Shown here one piece after another: positions 7,645 to 15,531 of a stretch of DNA of 53,635 nt. Position 1 is the stretch's first letter, and each line of letters begins with the position of its first letter. The translations under genes and the position numbers were made by a program. The stretch is taken from NCBI GenBank assembly GCA_905193155.1, contig CAJJNQ010000016.1:1-53635 (forward strand), given 5' to 3'. The stretch comes from an uncultured Christensenella sp. (GTDB lineage Bacteria; Bacillota; Clostridia; Christensenellales; UBA1750). The notes beneath the pieces were generated by a model, which was given only the letters and a program-made list of their open reading frames with translations, was not told the origin of the DNA and ran no database searches.

Positions 7645-7672
7645 TTCCGCACAAGCGGATTTTGTGTACAAT
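7645..7672 (+). promoter_or_regulatory. Possible promoter of lysA
   Basis: A TACAAT -10 (7667-7672) is preceded 16 bp upstream by a weak TTCCGC. The strong ribosome site GAGGAGGT is at 7698-7705. There is no room for a lysine riboswitch. Confidence 0.35.
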
Positions 7673-7713
7673 AAGGAGCATAGAAAATATTCTGTGCGAG
7701 GAGGTATCCGCCC

Positions 7714-8964
7714 ATGAAGACTCTTCCCTACGACAAGGCGAAAATGGAGCAGATCATAAAGAAATACCCCACGCCTTTCCATATTTACGACGAGGCGGGC
7801 ATAATCTCGGCAGCGCATAATTTGCAGCGCGCGTTCCAGTGGAACGTGGGCTACAAGGAATACTACGCGGTCAAGGCCTGCCCGAACCCGGCGATCCTGA
7901 AGCTGCTGCACCAGAACGGCTGCGGCATGGACTGCTCGTCGGAGACCGAATTGATGCTGTGCGAAAAGCTGGGCATCACGGGCGAGGACATCATGTTCTC
8001 CTCCAACGATACCCCTGCGCGCGAGTTTGAATACGCGCGCAAGCTGGGCGCGATCGTCAACCTCGACGATTACACGCACATCGACTTCCTGGCGCAGCAC
8101 GGCGGCATTCCGGAGACTGTCTGCCTGCGCTATAATTCCGGCGGGGATTTCAAACTCGGCAACACCATCATGGGAAACCCCGGCGATGCGAAATACGGCA
8201 TGACCCGCCGGCAGATCTTTGACGGCGTCAAAAAGCTGATGGGGCTGGGCGCGAAGAAGTTCGGCCTGCACGCCTTCCTCGCCTCCAACACCACGGACAA
8301 CAGCTATTACCCGACGCTGGCCGGGCTGCTGTTCGAGCTGGCGGCGGAGCTGCACAAGGAACTGGGCGCGACGATCGACTTTGTCAACCTCTCCGGCGGC
8401 GTGGGCATTCCCTACCGTCCGGAGCAGGAGCCGGCGGACATCATCGCCATCGGCCAGGGCGTCAAGGAAGCCTATGAGCGCGTGATCGTGCCCGCGGGCA
8501 TGCACCCGCTCAAGATCAAGACCGAGCTGGGACGCTATATGACCGGTCCCTACGGCCAGCTGGTGACAACGGTGCTGCACCACAAGGACACCTACAAGCA
8601 TTACATCGGCGTGGACGCCTGTGCGGCGAACCTGATGCGCCCGGCGATGTACGGCGCGTATCACCACATCACGGTGCTGGGCAAGGAAAATGCCCCCTGC
8701 GATCACCTCTACGACGTGACGGGTTCGCTGTGCGAGAACAACGACAAATTCGCCGTGGACCGCGCGCTGCCCGAAATCGACGACGGCGATATCCTCGTCA
8801 TCCACGATACCGGCGCGCACGGCTTTGCGATGGGCTATAACTACAACGGCAAGCTGCGCTCGGCGGAGCTGATGCTGCACGCCAACGGCGAGGTGGAGCT
8901 GATCCGCCGTGCGGAAACCCCGGCCGATCTGTTTGCTACGTTTGACTTTATGCATCTTTTCTGA
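7714..8964 (+). CDS. lysA: Diaminopimelate decarboxylase
   Basis: The 416-residue protein is a fold-type III PLP decarboxylase that converts meso-diaminopimelate to lysine and CO2. The PLP lysine is K54 in YYAVKA; the PLP-contacting histidine lies in LHAFLA (H186); the phosphate-binding glycines are SGGVGIP (228-233). The substrate and dimer-interface residues lie in ELGRYMTGPYG, GSLCENND (C340-E341) and GAHGFAMGYNYNG. Carboxynorspermidine or ornithine-type decarboxylases share this fold, but the CEN and FAMGYN patterns favour LysA. Diaminopimelate dehydrogenase lies 5 kb away at 14292, which supplies the substrate. A small lipoprotein follows 26 bp downstream. Confidence 0.88.
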   Translation: MKTLPYDKAKMEQIIKKYPTPFHIYDEAGIISAAHNLQRAFQWNVGYKEYYAVKACPNPAILKLLHQNGCGMDCSSETELMLCEKLGITGEDIMFSSNDTPAREFEYARKLGAIVNLDDYTHIDFLAQHGGIPETVCLRYNSGGDFKLGNTIMGNPGDAKYGMTRRQIFDGVKKLMGLGAKKFGLHAFLASNTTDNSYYPTLAGLLFELAAELHKELGATIDFVNLSGGVGIPYRPEQEPADIIAIGQGVKEAYERVIVPAGMHPLKIKTELGRYMTGPYGQLVTTVLHHKDTYKHYIGVDACAANLMRPAMYGAYHHITVLGKENAPCDHLYDVTGSLCENNDKFAVDRALPEIDDGDILVIHDTGAHGFAMGYNYNGKLRSAELMLHANGEVELIRRAETPADLFATFDFMHLF

Positions 8965-8990
8965 TGCGCAAGGCGGAAAAGGAGAACAAC

Positions 8991-9287
8991 ATGAAAAAGA
9001 TTCGGCGGCTGGCCGCGCTGCTGGTGCTGCTGGCGATCCCGCTGATGCTGACCGGCTGCCTGCCTGGAGACGGAAGCTATACCTTTGACTCTCCGGCGGG
9101 GTTTCTGGCCGGTATCTGGCACGGATGGCTCGCGCCGATTTCGCTGATCCTGGAGCTCTGCGGCACGGGCATCCATATGTTTGAAAACATCAATACCGGT
9201 TTTGCCTACGAGCTGGGCTTTTACATGGCGGTGATCAGCGGTTTCGGCGGGCTGGCGCTGGTGCGCCGCCGCAAACACAGAGATTGA
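8991..9287 (+). CDS. Small membrane lipoprotein of a conserved uncharacterised type
   Basis: The 98-residue protein starts MKKIRR, has a hydrophobic signal ending in the lipobox LTGC, and carries two further hydrophobic stretches: GWLAPISLILELCG and YELGFYMAVISGFGGLAL, ending in the basic RRRKHRD. The start at 8991 has AAAAGGAG upstream; the earlier in-frame ATG at 8964 overlaps lysA and has no site. I recognise the GIWHGW-APISLI and GFYMAVISGFGG pattern as recurring in short bacterial proteins of unknown role. It sits between lysA and a glutaredoxin-like gene, probably in one transcript. Confidence 0.75.
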   Translation: MKKIRRLAALLVLLAIPLMLTGCLPGDGSYTFDSPAGFLAGIWHGWLAPISLILELCGTGIHMFENINTGFAYELGFYMAVISGFGGLALVRRRKHRD

Positions 9288-9323
9288 TTTCCCCTTTCCT
9301 GCGTTCCCTCAAAGGAGGTTCCC

Positions 9324-9587
9324 ATGCAGAAAATTACGATGTTCACCCTTTCGGACTGCCCTTACTGCCGCGCCGCACTGCGCTGGATGGACGAGCTGAC
9401 GGCGGAATATCCCGAATATGCCGACGTGCCGGTGGAGTTCATCGACGAGGGAGAGCACCCGGAGATTGCCGATCAATACGACTACTATTACGTTCCCACC
9501 TACTATGTGGCTGGTGAAAAGCTGCATGAGGGCGTGGCGACGAAGGAAAAAATACACCGCGTGTTTGAACGAGCCCTCCGCGCGTAA
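9324..9587 (+). CDS. Glutaredoxin-like thiol-disulfide protein
   Basis: The 87-residue protein has the thioredoxin fold pattern of glutaredoxins: a first strand MQKITMFTLSDC, the redox pair CPYC at residues 12-15, and the cis-proline in YVPTYYVAGEKL. It probably reduces disulfides or mixed disulfides in the cytoplasm; its partner is unknown. AAAGGAGG lies 7 bases before the ATG. A strong terminator follows, closing the aminopeptidase-lysA-lipoprotein-glutaredoxin segment. Confidence 0.85.
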   Translation: MQKITMFTLSDCPYCRAALRWMDELTAEYPEYADVPVEFIDEGEHPEIADQYDYYYVPTYYVAGEKLHEGVATKEKIHRVFERALRA

Positions 9588-9596
9588 CACAAAGAT

Positions 9597-9632
9597 AAGC
9601 CCGTGTGCGGCAATGCCGCACACGGGCTTTTT
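9597..9632 (+). terminator. Terminator after the glutaredoxin-like gene
   Basis: A perfect 15-bp stem (AAGCCCGTGTGCGGC with its complement, loop AAT) is followed by TTT. The A run on the other side lets it serve the converging uxu operon too. Confidence 0.85.
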
Positions 9633-9655
9633 GCGTCCGGGGAAAATGCGCAGGC

Positions 9656-10504
9656 TTACACGCCGCTGTAAGCGGAGAAGCCGCCGTCGATGGGCAGCAC
9701 GACGCCGGTGATGAAGGAGGCCGCGTCGTTGTTGAGCAGGAAGAGCACCGCGCCGGAGAGCTCGGAGGCTTCGCCGAAGCGGCCCATGGGCGTGGCGGCA
9801 AGGATCTTGCCGGTGCGCGGGGTGGGGGTGCCGTCGTCGTTGAAGAGCAGCTTTTGGTTCTGCTTGGTGACGAAGAAGCCGGGGGCGATGGCGTTGACGC
9901 GGATGCCTGCGGGCGCAAAGTGCACCGCCAGCCACTGCGTGAAGTTCGAAATCGCCGCCTTCGCGCCGGAATAGGCCGGAATCTTGGTAAGCGGCGTCAA
10001 GGCGTTCATCGAGGAGATGTTCAGGATCGAGCAGCCGGGGCGTCCCACCATCTGCGCGGCGAAGGCCTGTGTGGGCAGCAGCGTGCCGAGGAAATTCAGG
10101 TTGAACACAAACGATACGCCGTCCGCGTCCAGGTCGAAAAAGCTCTTGGTGTCCGCGTCGATGTCTCCGGGCTGATAGGTCTCGTGATCGGTCGTGGCGC
10201 GCGGGTTGTTGCCGCCCGCGCCGTTGATGAGGATGTCGCAGGGGCCGAAATCCGCCTTCACCTGCTCGGCCACGGCCAGGCAGACCGCCTTATCCAGCAC
10301 GTTGCACTTGTAGGCCTTTGCGGTCAAGCCCTCTTCGCGGATGGACGCGGCCACTTCTTCCGCCGCCGCGTCGTTCAGATCCAGCAGCGCCACCTTTGCG
10401 CCCGCGCGCGCCAGAATGCGCGAAAACTCCGAGCAGAGCACGCCGCCCGCGCCGGTGACGACCGCCACCTTGCCGGTCAGATTGGTATCGAGTACGTTTT
10501 TCAT
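9656..10504 (-). CDS. D-mannonate oxidoreductase (fructuronate reductase), SDR family
   Basis: The 282-residue protein is a classical short-chain dehydrogenase. The cofactor loop is TGAGGVLC (17-24), NGAGG is at 94-98, and the catalytic residues are S164 or S165, Y178 and K182 in NISS...PAYSGAK. Its size and the adjacent uxuA match the SDR-type mannonate oxidoreductases of Firmicutes (as YjmF/UxuB of Bacillus), which interconvert fructuronate and mannonate with NAD(P)H. The ATG at 10504 is one base past the uxuA stop, with GAGGGC upstream, so the two are translationally coupled. The glycine at the end of the cofactor motif is a cysteine here. A gluconate 5-dehydrogenase role is the main alternative. 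Confidence 0.8.
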   Translation of the reverse strand: MKNVLDTNLTGKVAVVTGAGGVLCSEFSRILARAGAKVALLDLNDAAAEEVAASIREEGLTAKAYKCNVLDKAVCLAVAEQVKADFGPCDILINGAGGNNPRATTDHETYQPGDIDADTKSFFDLDADGVSFVFNLNFLGTLLPTQAFAAQMVGRPGCSILNISSMNALTPLTKIPAYSGAKAAISNFTQWLAVHFAPAGIRVNAIAPGFFVTKQNQKLLFNDDGTPTPRTGKILAATPMGRFGEASELSGAVLFLLNNDAASFITGVVLPIDGGFSAYSGV

Positions 10505-10505
10505 G

Positions 10506-11567
10506 TCATTTGCCCTCGCTTTCCGCCTTGGCCTTTTCGCAGGCCTCAAAAAGTCCGTTGAGATAGGCCGCGCCCAGCGCGCGGTCGTACAGGCCGTAGC
10601 CGGGCTTGCCGGTTTCGCCCCAGATCATGCGGCCGTGGTCGGGACGGACGTAGCCGTCGTAGTTGTTGTCCACCAGCGCCTTGACGATGGCGTACAGATC
10701 CAGGCTGCCGCCGCAGGACAGATGCCCCGCCTCCTCAAAGCTGCCGTCCGGGAAGTTTTTGACGTTGCGGATGTGCATAAACGCGATGCGGTCGCGCTCG
10801 GCATATTTGCGCACCAGATGCGGGATGTCGTTAAACGACGCGCAGCCCAGCGACCCCGTGCACAGCGTCAGGGAATTGGCGGGGCTGTCCACGATGTTCA
10901 GCATCCGGTCGAGGTTCTTTTCGCAGGTGATGATGCGCGGCAGGCCGAAGATCGGGTAGGGAGGATCGTCCGGATGGATCGCCATGCGCACGCCGCAGGT
11001 CTCCGCAACCGGGATGACTTCCTGAAGGAAGTGCTCCAGGTTCTTCCAAAGCCCCTCTTCGCCCAGCGCGCCGTAAGCGCGGAACAGCTCCTTCATCTCT
11101 TCCTTTTCGTAGGAAGCGTCCCAGCCGGGCAGCGACAGTCCGTCGCGCAGCGGATCCAGCCCTTTCAGCTGATCCATGTACATCACAAGGCTTGTGCTGC
11201 CGTCGGGCGCCTTTTTGTCCAGCTGCGTGCGCGTCCAGTCGAACACCGGCATGAAGTTGTAGCAGACGCACTTGACGCCGTATTTCGCCACGCGGCGGAT
11301 GTTCTCCTTATAGGCCTCGATGTATTCCTCGCACTTTCCGCGGCCGAGCTTGATGTCTTCCGGCACGGGGATGGATTCCACCACGTCAAAGATCAGGCCG
11401 TTTTCCTCACATTCCTTGGCGATGTGCGCGATGGATTCCTCGCTCCACACCCCGCCGGGCTTTACATCGTAAACCGCGCTGACGATGGAGCGCATTCCGG
11501 GAATCTGTCGGATATAGGACAAGGTAACGGGATCGTCGTCCCCGTACCAGCGAAAGGACATCTTCAT
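10506..11567 (-). CDS. uxuA: Mannonate dehydratase
   Basis: The 353-residue protein matches UxuA, which dehydrates D-mannonate to 2-keto-3-deoxygluconate in glucuronate catabolism. The TIM-barrel metal site can be seen in MAIHPDDPP (His), LCTGSLG (Cys), FMHIRNV (His) and YVRPDHGRM (Asp-His). The N-terminal MSFRWYG and the C-terminal GYGLYDRALGAAYL are typical of the family. GGAGG lies 7 bases upstream of the ATG. The pair is a two-gene operon; the isomerase uxaC and the kinase and aldolase for the product are not in the window. A palindromic operator lies upstream at 11614-11627. Confidence 0.92.
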   Translation of the reverse strand: MKMSFRWYGDDDPVTLSYIRQIPGMRSIVSAVYDVKPGGVWSEESIAHIAKECEENGLIFDVVESIPVPEDIKLGRGKCEEYIEAYKENIRRVAKYGVKCVCYNFMPVFDWTRTQLDKKAPDGSTSLVMYMDQLKGLDPLRDGLSLPGWDASYEKEEMKELFRAYGALGEEGLWKNLEHFLQEVIPVAETCGVRMAIHPDDPPYPIFGLPRIITCEKNLDRMLNIVDSPANSLTLCTGSLGCASFNDIPHLVRKYAERDRIAFMHIRNVKNFPDGSFEEAGHLSCGGSLDLYAIVKALVDNNYDGYVRPDHGRMIWGETGKPGYGLYDRALGAAYLNGLFEACEKAKAESEGK

Positions 11568-11613
11568 GGCATTTCCTCCGTATCAGGATGATTTTTCTGG
11601 TATATCATTCGAT

Positions 11614-11627
11614 GGTAAGTGCTTACA
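11614..11627 (-). promoter_or_regulatory. LacI-family/cre-like operator upstream of uxuA
   Basis: The minus strand reads TGTAAGCACTTACC, centred on the palindrome GTAAG-CA-CTTAC, about 45 bp before the uxuA start. It differs from the CcpA cre consensus (TGWAARCGYTWNCW) mainly in the central CG, where CA is found. A local LacI-type uronate regulator is an equally good reading. A TTGACA (11647-11652) lies upstream on the same strand but its -10 is not clear. Confidence 0.5.
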
Positions 11628-11698
11628 TTCCTGCTTCTGAGATCATTTTGTCAAAAAAACTTCCTGCCGGTCGAAATCCGCTTTCCACTGTTCGTGTT

Positions 11699-11727
11699 TT
11701 GACAGGCGGAAAAAGATGCGGTAAAAT
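11699..11727 (+). promoter_or_regulatory. Promoter of the ppa operon
   Basis: A perfect TTGACA (11699-11704) and TAAAAT (11722-11727) are 17 bp apart, 35 bp before the ppa start codon. Confidence 0.8.
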
Positions 11728-11762
11728 AAAAAGAGAAAAAGAGCTGAAGGAGGCTGTCGTTT

Positions 11763-12296
11763 ATGGGAAACATCTGGCATGACATTTCGCCCGCGCGCAT
11801 CACGGCGGAGGATTTTATCGCCTACATCGAAATCGAAAAGGGCTCCAAGAACAAATATGAGCTGGATAAACAGACCGGCATGCTGATCCTGGATCGCATC
11901 CTGTATACCTCGACGCACTACCCGGCCAACTACGGCTTCATCCCGCGCTCCTACGGCGACGACGGCGACCCGCTGGACGTGCTGGTGCTGTGCAGTGAGA
12001 ACATATTGCCCCAGGCGCTGGTGCGCTGCCGCCCCATCGGCGTGATCTCCATGCTCGACCAGGGCAAGGCGGACGATAAAATCGTCGCGGTGCCCTTCGG
12101 CGACCCCACCTACAACACCTATCACGAGATCTTTGAGCTGCCCCAGCACGTCATGGACGAGATGGCGCACTTCTTTACCGTCTATAAATCGCTGGAGAAC
12201 AAGGACACCATCATCGATGAGATCCGCGACGCCAAGGCTGCCAAGGAGATCATCCAGCGCGCGCTGGACAGCTATGTGGACAACTTCTGCCGCTGA
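11763..12296 (+). CDS. ppa: Inorganic pyrophosphatase (family I)
   Basis: The 177-residue protein is a soluble family I pyrophosphatase that splits PPi to phosphate and so pulls biosynthetic reactions forward. The signatures are YIEIEKGSKNKYELDK, PANYGFIPRSYGDDGDPLDVLVL (which includes the metal-binding aspartates) and KADDKIVAVP. AGGAGG precedes the ATG. Family I enzymes are less common in Clostridia than family II (DHH-type), but the match is clear. It begins a three-gene transcript with a lipoprotein 33 bp downstream and pepT. Confidence 0.95.
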   Translation: MGNIWHDISPARITAEDFIAYIEIEKGSKNKYELDKQTGMLILDRILYTSTHYPANYGFIPRSYGDDGDPLDVLVLCSENILPQALVRCRPIGVISMLDQGKADDKIVAVPFGDPTYNTYHEIFELPQHVMDEMAHFFTVYKSLENKDTIIDEIRDAKAAKEIIQRALDSYVDNFCR

Positions 12297-12329
12297 GAAA
12301 AAAGCGAAAAACGCGGAGGAAAACCGCCT

Positions 12330-12992
12330 ATGAAAAAGCTGCTTTGCGCATCCCTTGCGCTGCTGATGCTGCTCATCGCGCCGGGCTGCGCGAAAAAACA
12401 GGCCGCCGCAGAGCCTTCCGCAACGCCTGCGCCGACCGCTTCCCCCACGCCCGCGCCGACGGAGGAAACGGAGGCCACCGACCCCAACGAAACCGACGAG
12501 GCGGATTATTATTTTGACTTCGGCCAGGACGACATGATCCGCCTGAACTATGCGGTGAGCTACCCCGAAAGCGAGATGGCCGCCGCGGGCTGGACGGCGG
12601 CGGAAAACACCCGCGTTTCCGCCCTGCTGACGCTGCAAAAGAGCGGCGGCACGATCACCGTGCTGCTGGAGGACGCGCCGGAATGCGGCAGTCTTTCCGA
12701 ATTTGCCGATCAGGCGGAGCAGCTGGCCGGATATTCCTATGAAGGCGCAGAGTTTGAACGAACGGGAACGGAAAACCGCGTCGAGCTTTCCGCCGCCATG
12801 CCGGACGGGCGCTTTATCCGCATCGTGATGGGCGAGCAGGACGGGCTGTTTTACACGCTTGAATTGTGCGTCTCCGGCAAGAATGCGGAGCAGGATATTG
12901 CCCTGTTTGAGGAAAAATTTGTCCCCGGCGTCGCGTTTGCCTATCAGCAGATCGACACGCTGGGCTGTCATGACGAAGAGACATCAAATTAG
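12330..12992 (+). CDS. Putative lipoprotein of unknown function
   Basis: The 220-residue protein has a signal peptide with the lipobox APGC (cysteine near residue 20), then a long Ala/Pro/Thr/Glu-rich linker to about residue 55, and a globular C-terminal part with no family I recognise. The globular part alternates hydrophobic and polar residues like a beta-rich surface domain (AVSYPESEMAAAGW, RFIRIVMGEQDGLFYTLELC). It lies between ppa and pepT with gaps of 33 and 16 bp, so it is probably cotranscribed. A ribosome site GCGGAGGA precedes the ATG. Confidence 0.7.
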   Translation: MKKLLCASLALLMLLIAPGCAKKQAAAEPSATPAPTASPTPAPTEETEATDPNETDEADYYFDFGQDDMIRLNYAVSYPESEMAAAGWTAAENTRVSALLTLQKSGGTITVLLEDAPECGSLSEFADQAEQLAGYSYEGAEFERTGTENRVELSAAMPDGRFIRIVMGEQDGLFYTLELCVSGKNAEQDIALFEEKFVPGVAFAYQQIDTLGCHDEETSN

Positions 12993-13008
12993 AAGAGGAT
13001 ACGGAAAA

Positions 13009-14226
13009 ATGGAACAGATTGTCAAGGATTTTCTGGATTATGTGAGCTACGATACCCAGTCTCAGGACGAATCGGATGAATTTCCCTCCACGGCCAAGCA
13101 GAAGGTGCTGGCCGAGCATCTGGCGGAGCAGCTGCGCGGCATGGGTCTGAACGGCCGCATGGACGATTACGGCTATGTCTATGCCGATATCCCCGCCAAC
13201 TGCGAGGGTGCGCCCGCCGTCGGCTTCATCGCGCACATGGACACCGCAACCGAGCTTTCCGGCGCGAACGTCAAGCCCCGCATCGTCCATTATGAGGGCG
13301 GGGACATTGTGCTCAACGAGGAGAAGAACATTGTCATGCGCGCGGCGGAGTTTGAATCGCTGGCGCAGCAGGTCGGCAAGGATTTGATCGTCACCGACGG
13401 CACGACGCTGCTCGGCGCGGACGACAAGGCGGGCGTGGCGGAGATCATGGCCATGGCGCGCTATTTCGTCGAAAACCCCGATGTGCCGCACGGCAAGATC
13501 TGCATCTCCTTCACCCCCGATGAAGAAGTCGGCGGCGGCCCGACGCACTTCGATGTGTCCGGCTTCGGCGCGGACTTTGCCTACACCGTCGACGGCGGCG
13601 AGGTCGGCAGCTATAACTATGAAAACTTCAACGCCTGCGCGGCCAAGGTGGCGGTGCGCGGCGTGTCGATCCATCCCGGCTCCGCCAAGCACAAGATGAA
13701 GAACGCTGCGCGCATCGCGATGCAGTTTGCGTCCCTGCTGCCCGCGGGCGAGGTGCCGGAGCTGACGGAGGGCTACGAGGGCTTCTCCCACCTGACGAAT
13801 ATGTCCGGCGATTGCGAAAACGCGGTGCTGCACTACATCATCCGCGACCACGACCGCGAAAAGTTTGAGCAGAAAAAGCAGCGCTTCGAGCGCGTGGCGG
13901 CCTTCCTCAATGCGGAATACGGCGAGGGCACGGTGACGCTTTCGCTGCGCGACACCTATTACAACATGAAAGAGGTCATCCTGCCCGACCAGAAGCGCGT
14001 GCTCGATTTGGCGGTGAACGCCATGAAGGGGATGGGGATCGCGCCCGTGGCGGAGGCCATCCGCGGCGGCACCGACGGCTGCCGGCTGTCCTTCATGGGG
14101 CTGCCCTGCCCGAACCTGTGCACCGGCGGTTACAACTGCCACGGCCGCTATGAATACATCTCCGTGCAGTCGCTCAAGACCTGTGCCGAGATCCTGATCC
14201 GCATCGCCAAGGATGCGGCAAAGTAA
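13009..14226 (+). CDS. pepT: Peptidase T (tripeptidase, M20B)
   Basis: The 405-residue protein is a zinc tripeptidase that releases the N-terminal residue from tripeptides in the cytoplasm. The metal ligands are H76 and D78 in FIAHMD, D138 in LLGADDKAG, the catalytic and binding glutamates in TPDEEVGGG (E172, E173), D195 in YTVDGGE, and a C-terminal histidine region CHGRYEYIS. The ATG at 13009 follows AGAAGAGGA; longer reading frames upstream overlap the lipoprotein and begin without a site. It ends in a strong terminator, closing the ppa transcript. The M29 aminopeptidase at 6355 gives a second peptide-degrading enzyme in the region. Confidence 0.95.
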   Translation: MEQIVKDFLDYVSYDTQSQDESDEFPSTAKQKVLAEHLAEQLRGMGLNGRMDDYGYVYADIPANCEGAPAVGFIAHMDTATELSGANVKPRIVHYEGGDIVLNEEKNIVMRAAEFESLAQQVGKDLIVTDGTTLLGADDKAGVAEIMAMARYFVENPDVPHGKICISFTPDEEVGGGPTHFDVSGFGADFAYTVDGGEVGSYNYENFNACAAKVAVRGVSIHPGSAKHKMKNAARIAMQFASLLPAGEVPELTEGYEGFSHLTNMSGDCENAVLHYIIRDHDREKFEQKKQRFERVAAFLNAEYGEGTVTLSLRDTYYNMKEVILPDQKRVLDLAVNAMKGMGIAPVAEAIRGGTDGCRLSFMGLPCPNLCTGGYNCHGRYEYISVQSLKTCAEILIRIAKDAAK

Positions 14227-14243
14227 TGTAAGAGAAATGAAAG

Positions 14244-14275
14244 AAGAGCGCCGCTGGACCAGCGGCGCTCTTTTT
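14244..14275 (+). terminator. Terminator after pepT
   Basis: The stem GAGCGCCGCTGG / CCAGCGGCGCTC (14246-14270) is followed by TTTTT. It can also act for the converging ddh gene. Confidence 0.85.
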
Positions 14276-14291
14276 CTGCGATGATTCGGTT

Positions 14292-15281
14292 TTACAGCAG
14301 GTTTCGGCGCAGCTCCGCGCCGGTTAAGGGGGAGAGGTAAGCGGGAGGCAGGTCGAAGATCGTGCGCGCGCCCACCTGATTTTCCAAGGCGAGACGGGCG
14401 ACGGCGCGGGCGCAGGCAACCAGCACGCTGGCGGTGAATTCCGGGTTGGAATCCAGGTGCAGCGAGTATTCGATGCGCTGCTTGTGCGCGCCGTTGCCGG
14501 TGGAGCCGGTGTGGATCACAAAGCCGCCGTGGGGCAGTCCTTTGTGATGCGCGTTCAGCTCTTCCTGCGAGACAAAATGCACCGTCGTGTCATAGTCGGC
14601 AAAATAGTTGGGCATCGTCACGATTTCGCGCTCGACTTCCGCTGCGTCCGCGCCGTCCTTGAGCACGACGTAGCATTCGCGGGTGTGCTTTTCGCGCGTG
14701 GTCAGCTCGGGATTTTTGCCTTCGCGCACCGCCTCGACGGCAGCTTCCACCGGCACGGTGTACTGCTTGGCGTCCGCAACGCCGGAAATGCGGCGGATCG
14801 CGTCGCTGTGCCCCTGCGAAACGCCGCGGCCCCAGAAGGTGTAGCTGCGCCCTTCCGGCAGCACGGCGGAAGCGTAGAGGCGGTTGAGCGAGAACAACCC
14901 GGGATCCCATCCCGCGGAGATCAGCGCCAGGTGATTGCCCTTGCGCGCGGCTTCGTCCACGGCGGCAAAGTGCTCCGGAATCTTGGCGTGGGTGTCAAAG
15001 GAATCCACGACGTTGAACAGCTTTGCCAGCGCCGGGGTCTGTTCGGGCAGGTCGGTCGCGCTGCCGCCGCAGAGGATCATCACGTCGATTTGATCGGCAT
15101 AAGCCGCAGCGTCCGCCAGCTTGTACGCCAGCGCGCCGGGGGTCTGAAGGGAAAGCGAGGCGGGGTCGCGGCGGGTGAACACGCCGAACAGCTCCAGATC
15201 GGGATTCTGCGCAATTGCCAGCTCCACGCCGCGGCCGAGGTTGCCGTAGCCCGCGACGCCGATGCGGATTTTCTTGGTCAT
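14292..15281 (-). CDS. ddh: meso-Diaminopimelate D-dehydrogenase
   Basis: The 329-residue protein makes meso-diaminopimelate from tetrahydrodipicolinate, ammonia and NADPH in one step, bypassing the acylated branch of lysine and cell-wall synthesis. The nucleotide-binding N-terminus is RIGVAGYGNLGRGVE, followed by GVFTRRDP for NADP selectivity. Substrate-binding blocks include SAGWDPGLFSLNRLYA, FWGRGVSQGHSDAIRRI and HGGFVIHTGSTGNGAHKQRIEYSL. The ATG at 15281 follows GAAAGGAGCG. A TATAAT -10 (15333-15338) lies 45 bp upstream with no clear -35. Together with lysA in this window it gives the last two steps to lysine. Confidence 0.95.
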   Translation of the reverse strand: MTKKIRIGVAGYGNLGRGVELAIAQNPDLELFGVFTRRDPASLSLQTPGALAYKLADAAAYADQIDVMILCGGSATDLPEQTPALAKLFNVVDSFDTHAKIPEHFAAVDEAARKGNHLALISAGWDPGLFSLNRLYASAVLPEGRSYTFWGRGVSQGHSDAIRRISGVADAKQYTVPVEAAVEAVREGKNPELTTREKHTRECYVVLKDGADAAEVEREIVTMPNYFADYDTTVHFVSQEELNAHHKGLPHGGFVIHTGSTGNGAHKQRIEYSLHLDSNPEFTASVLVACARAVARLALENQVGARTIFDLPPAYLSPLTGAELRRNLL

Positions 15282-15531
15282 AGGGATTTTCGCTCCTTTC
15301 GTCGCACACAGAAAAAAGGTTTTTCGGGTATGATTATAGCATGACGTTTTGCCGCGCGCCATAGTCCTTGCGTTACGACTTCCAAAAGAATCCGGGAAAG
15401 AAAAACGGCTGGAAAAAGCGAAGTTTTAACGATAGCATGCAGGAAGAAACGGCTCCAGATTGTGTAAAATAAGAAGATGTGAATAAGAGCGCGCAGACGC
15501 GCTTTGCAATTTATTTGAGAAGGGGATTTCG

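Noticed and set aside
7588..7713. Lysine riboswitch before lysA
   Set aside because: Only 126 bases separate the genes and the conserved lysine aptamer core is not seen.
6724..8955. A 743-codon open frame on the minus strand opposite the aminopeptidase and lysA
   Set aside because: It mirrors two clear genes in a GC-rich region; its translation is rich in His, Arg and Gln with no recognisable domain, and it has no ribosome site.
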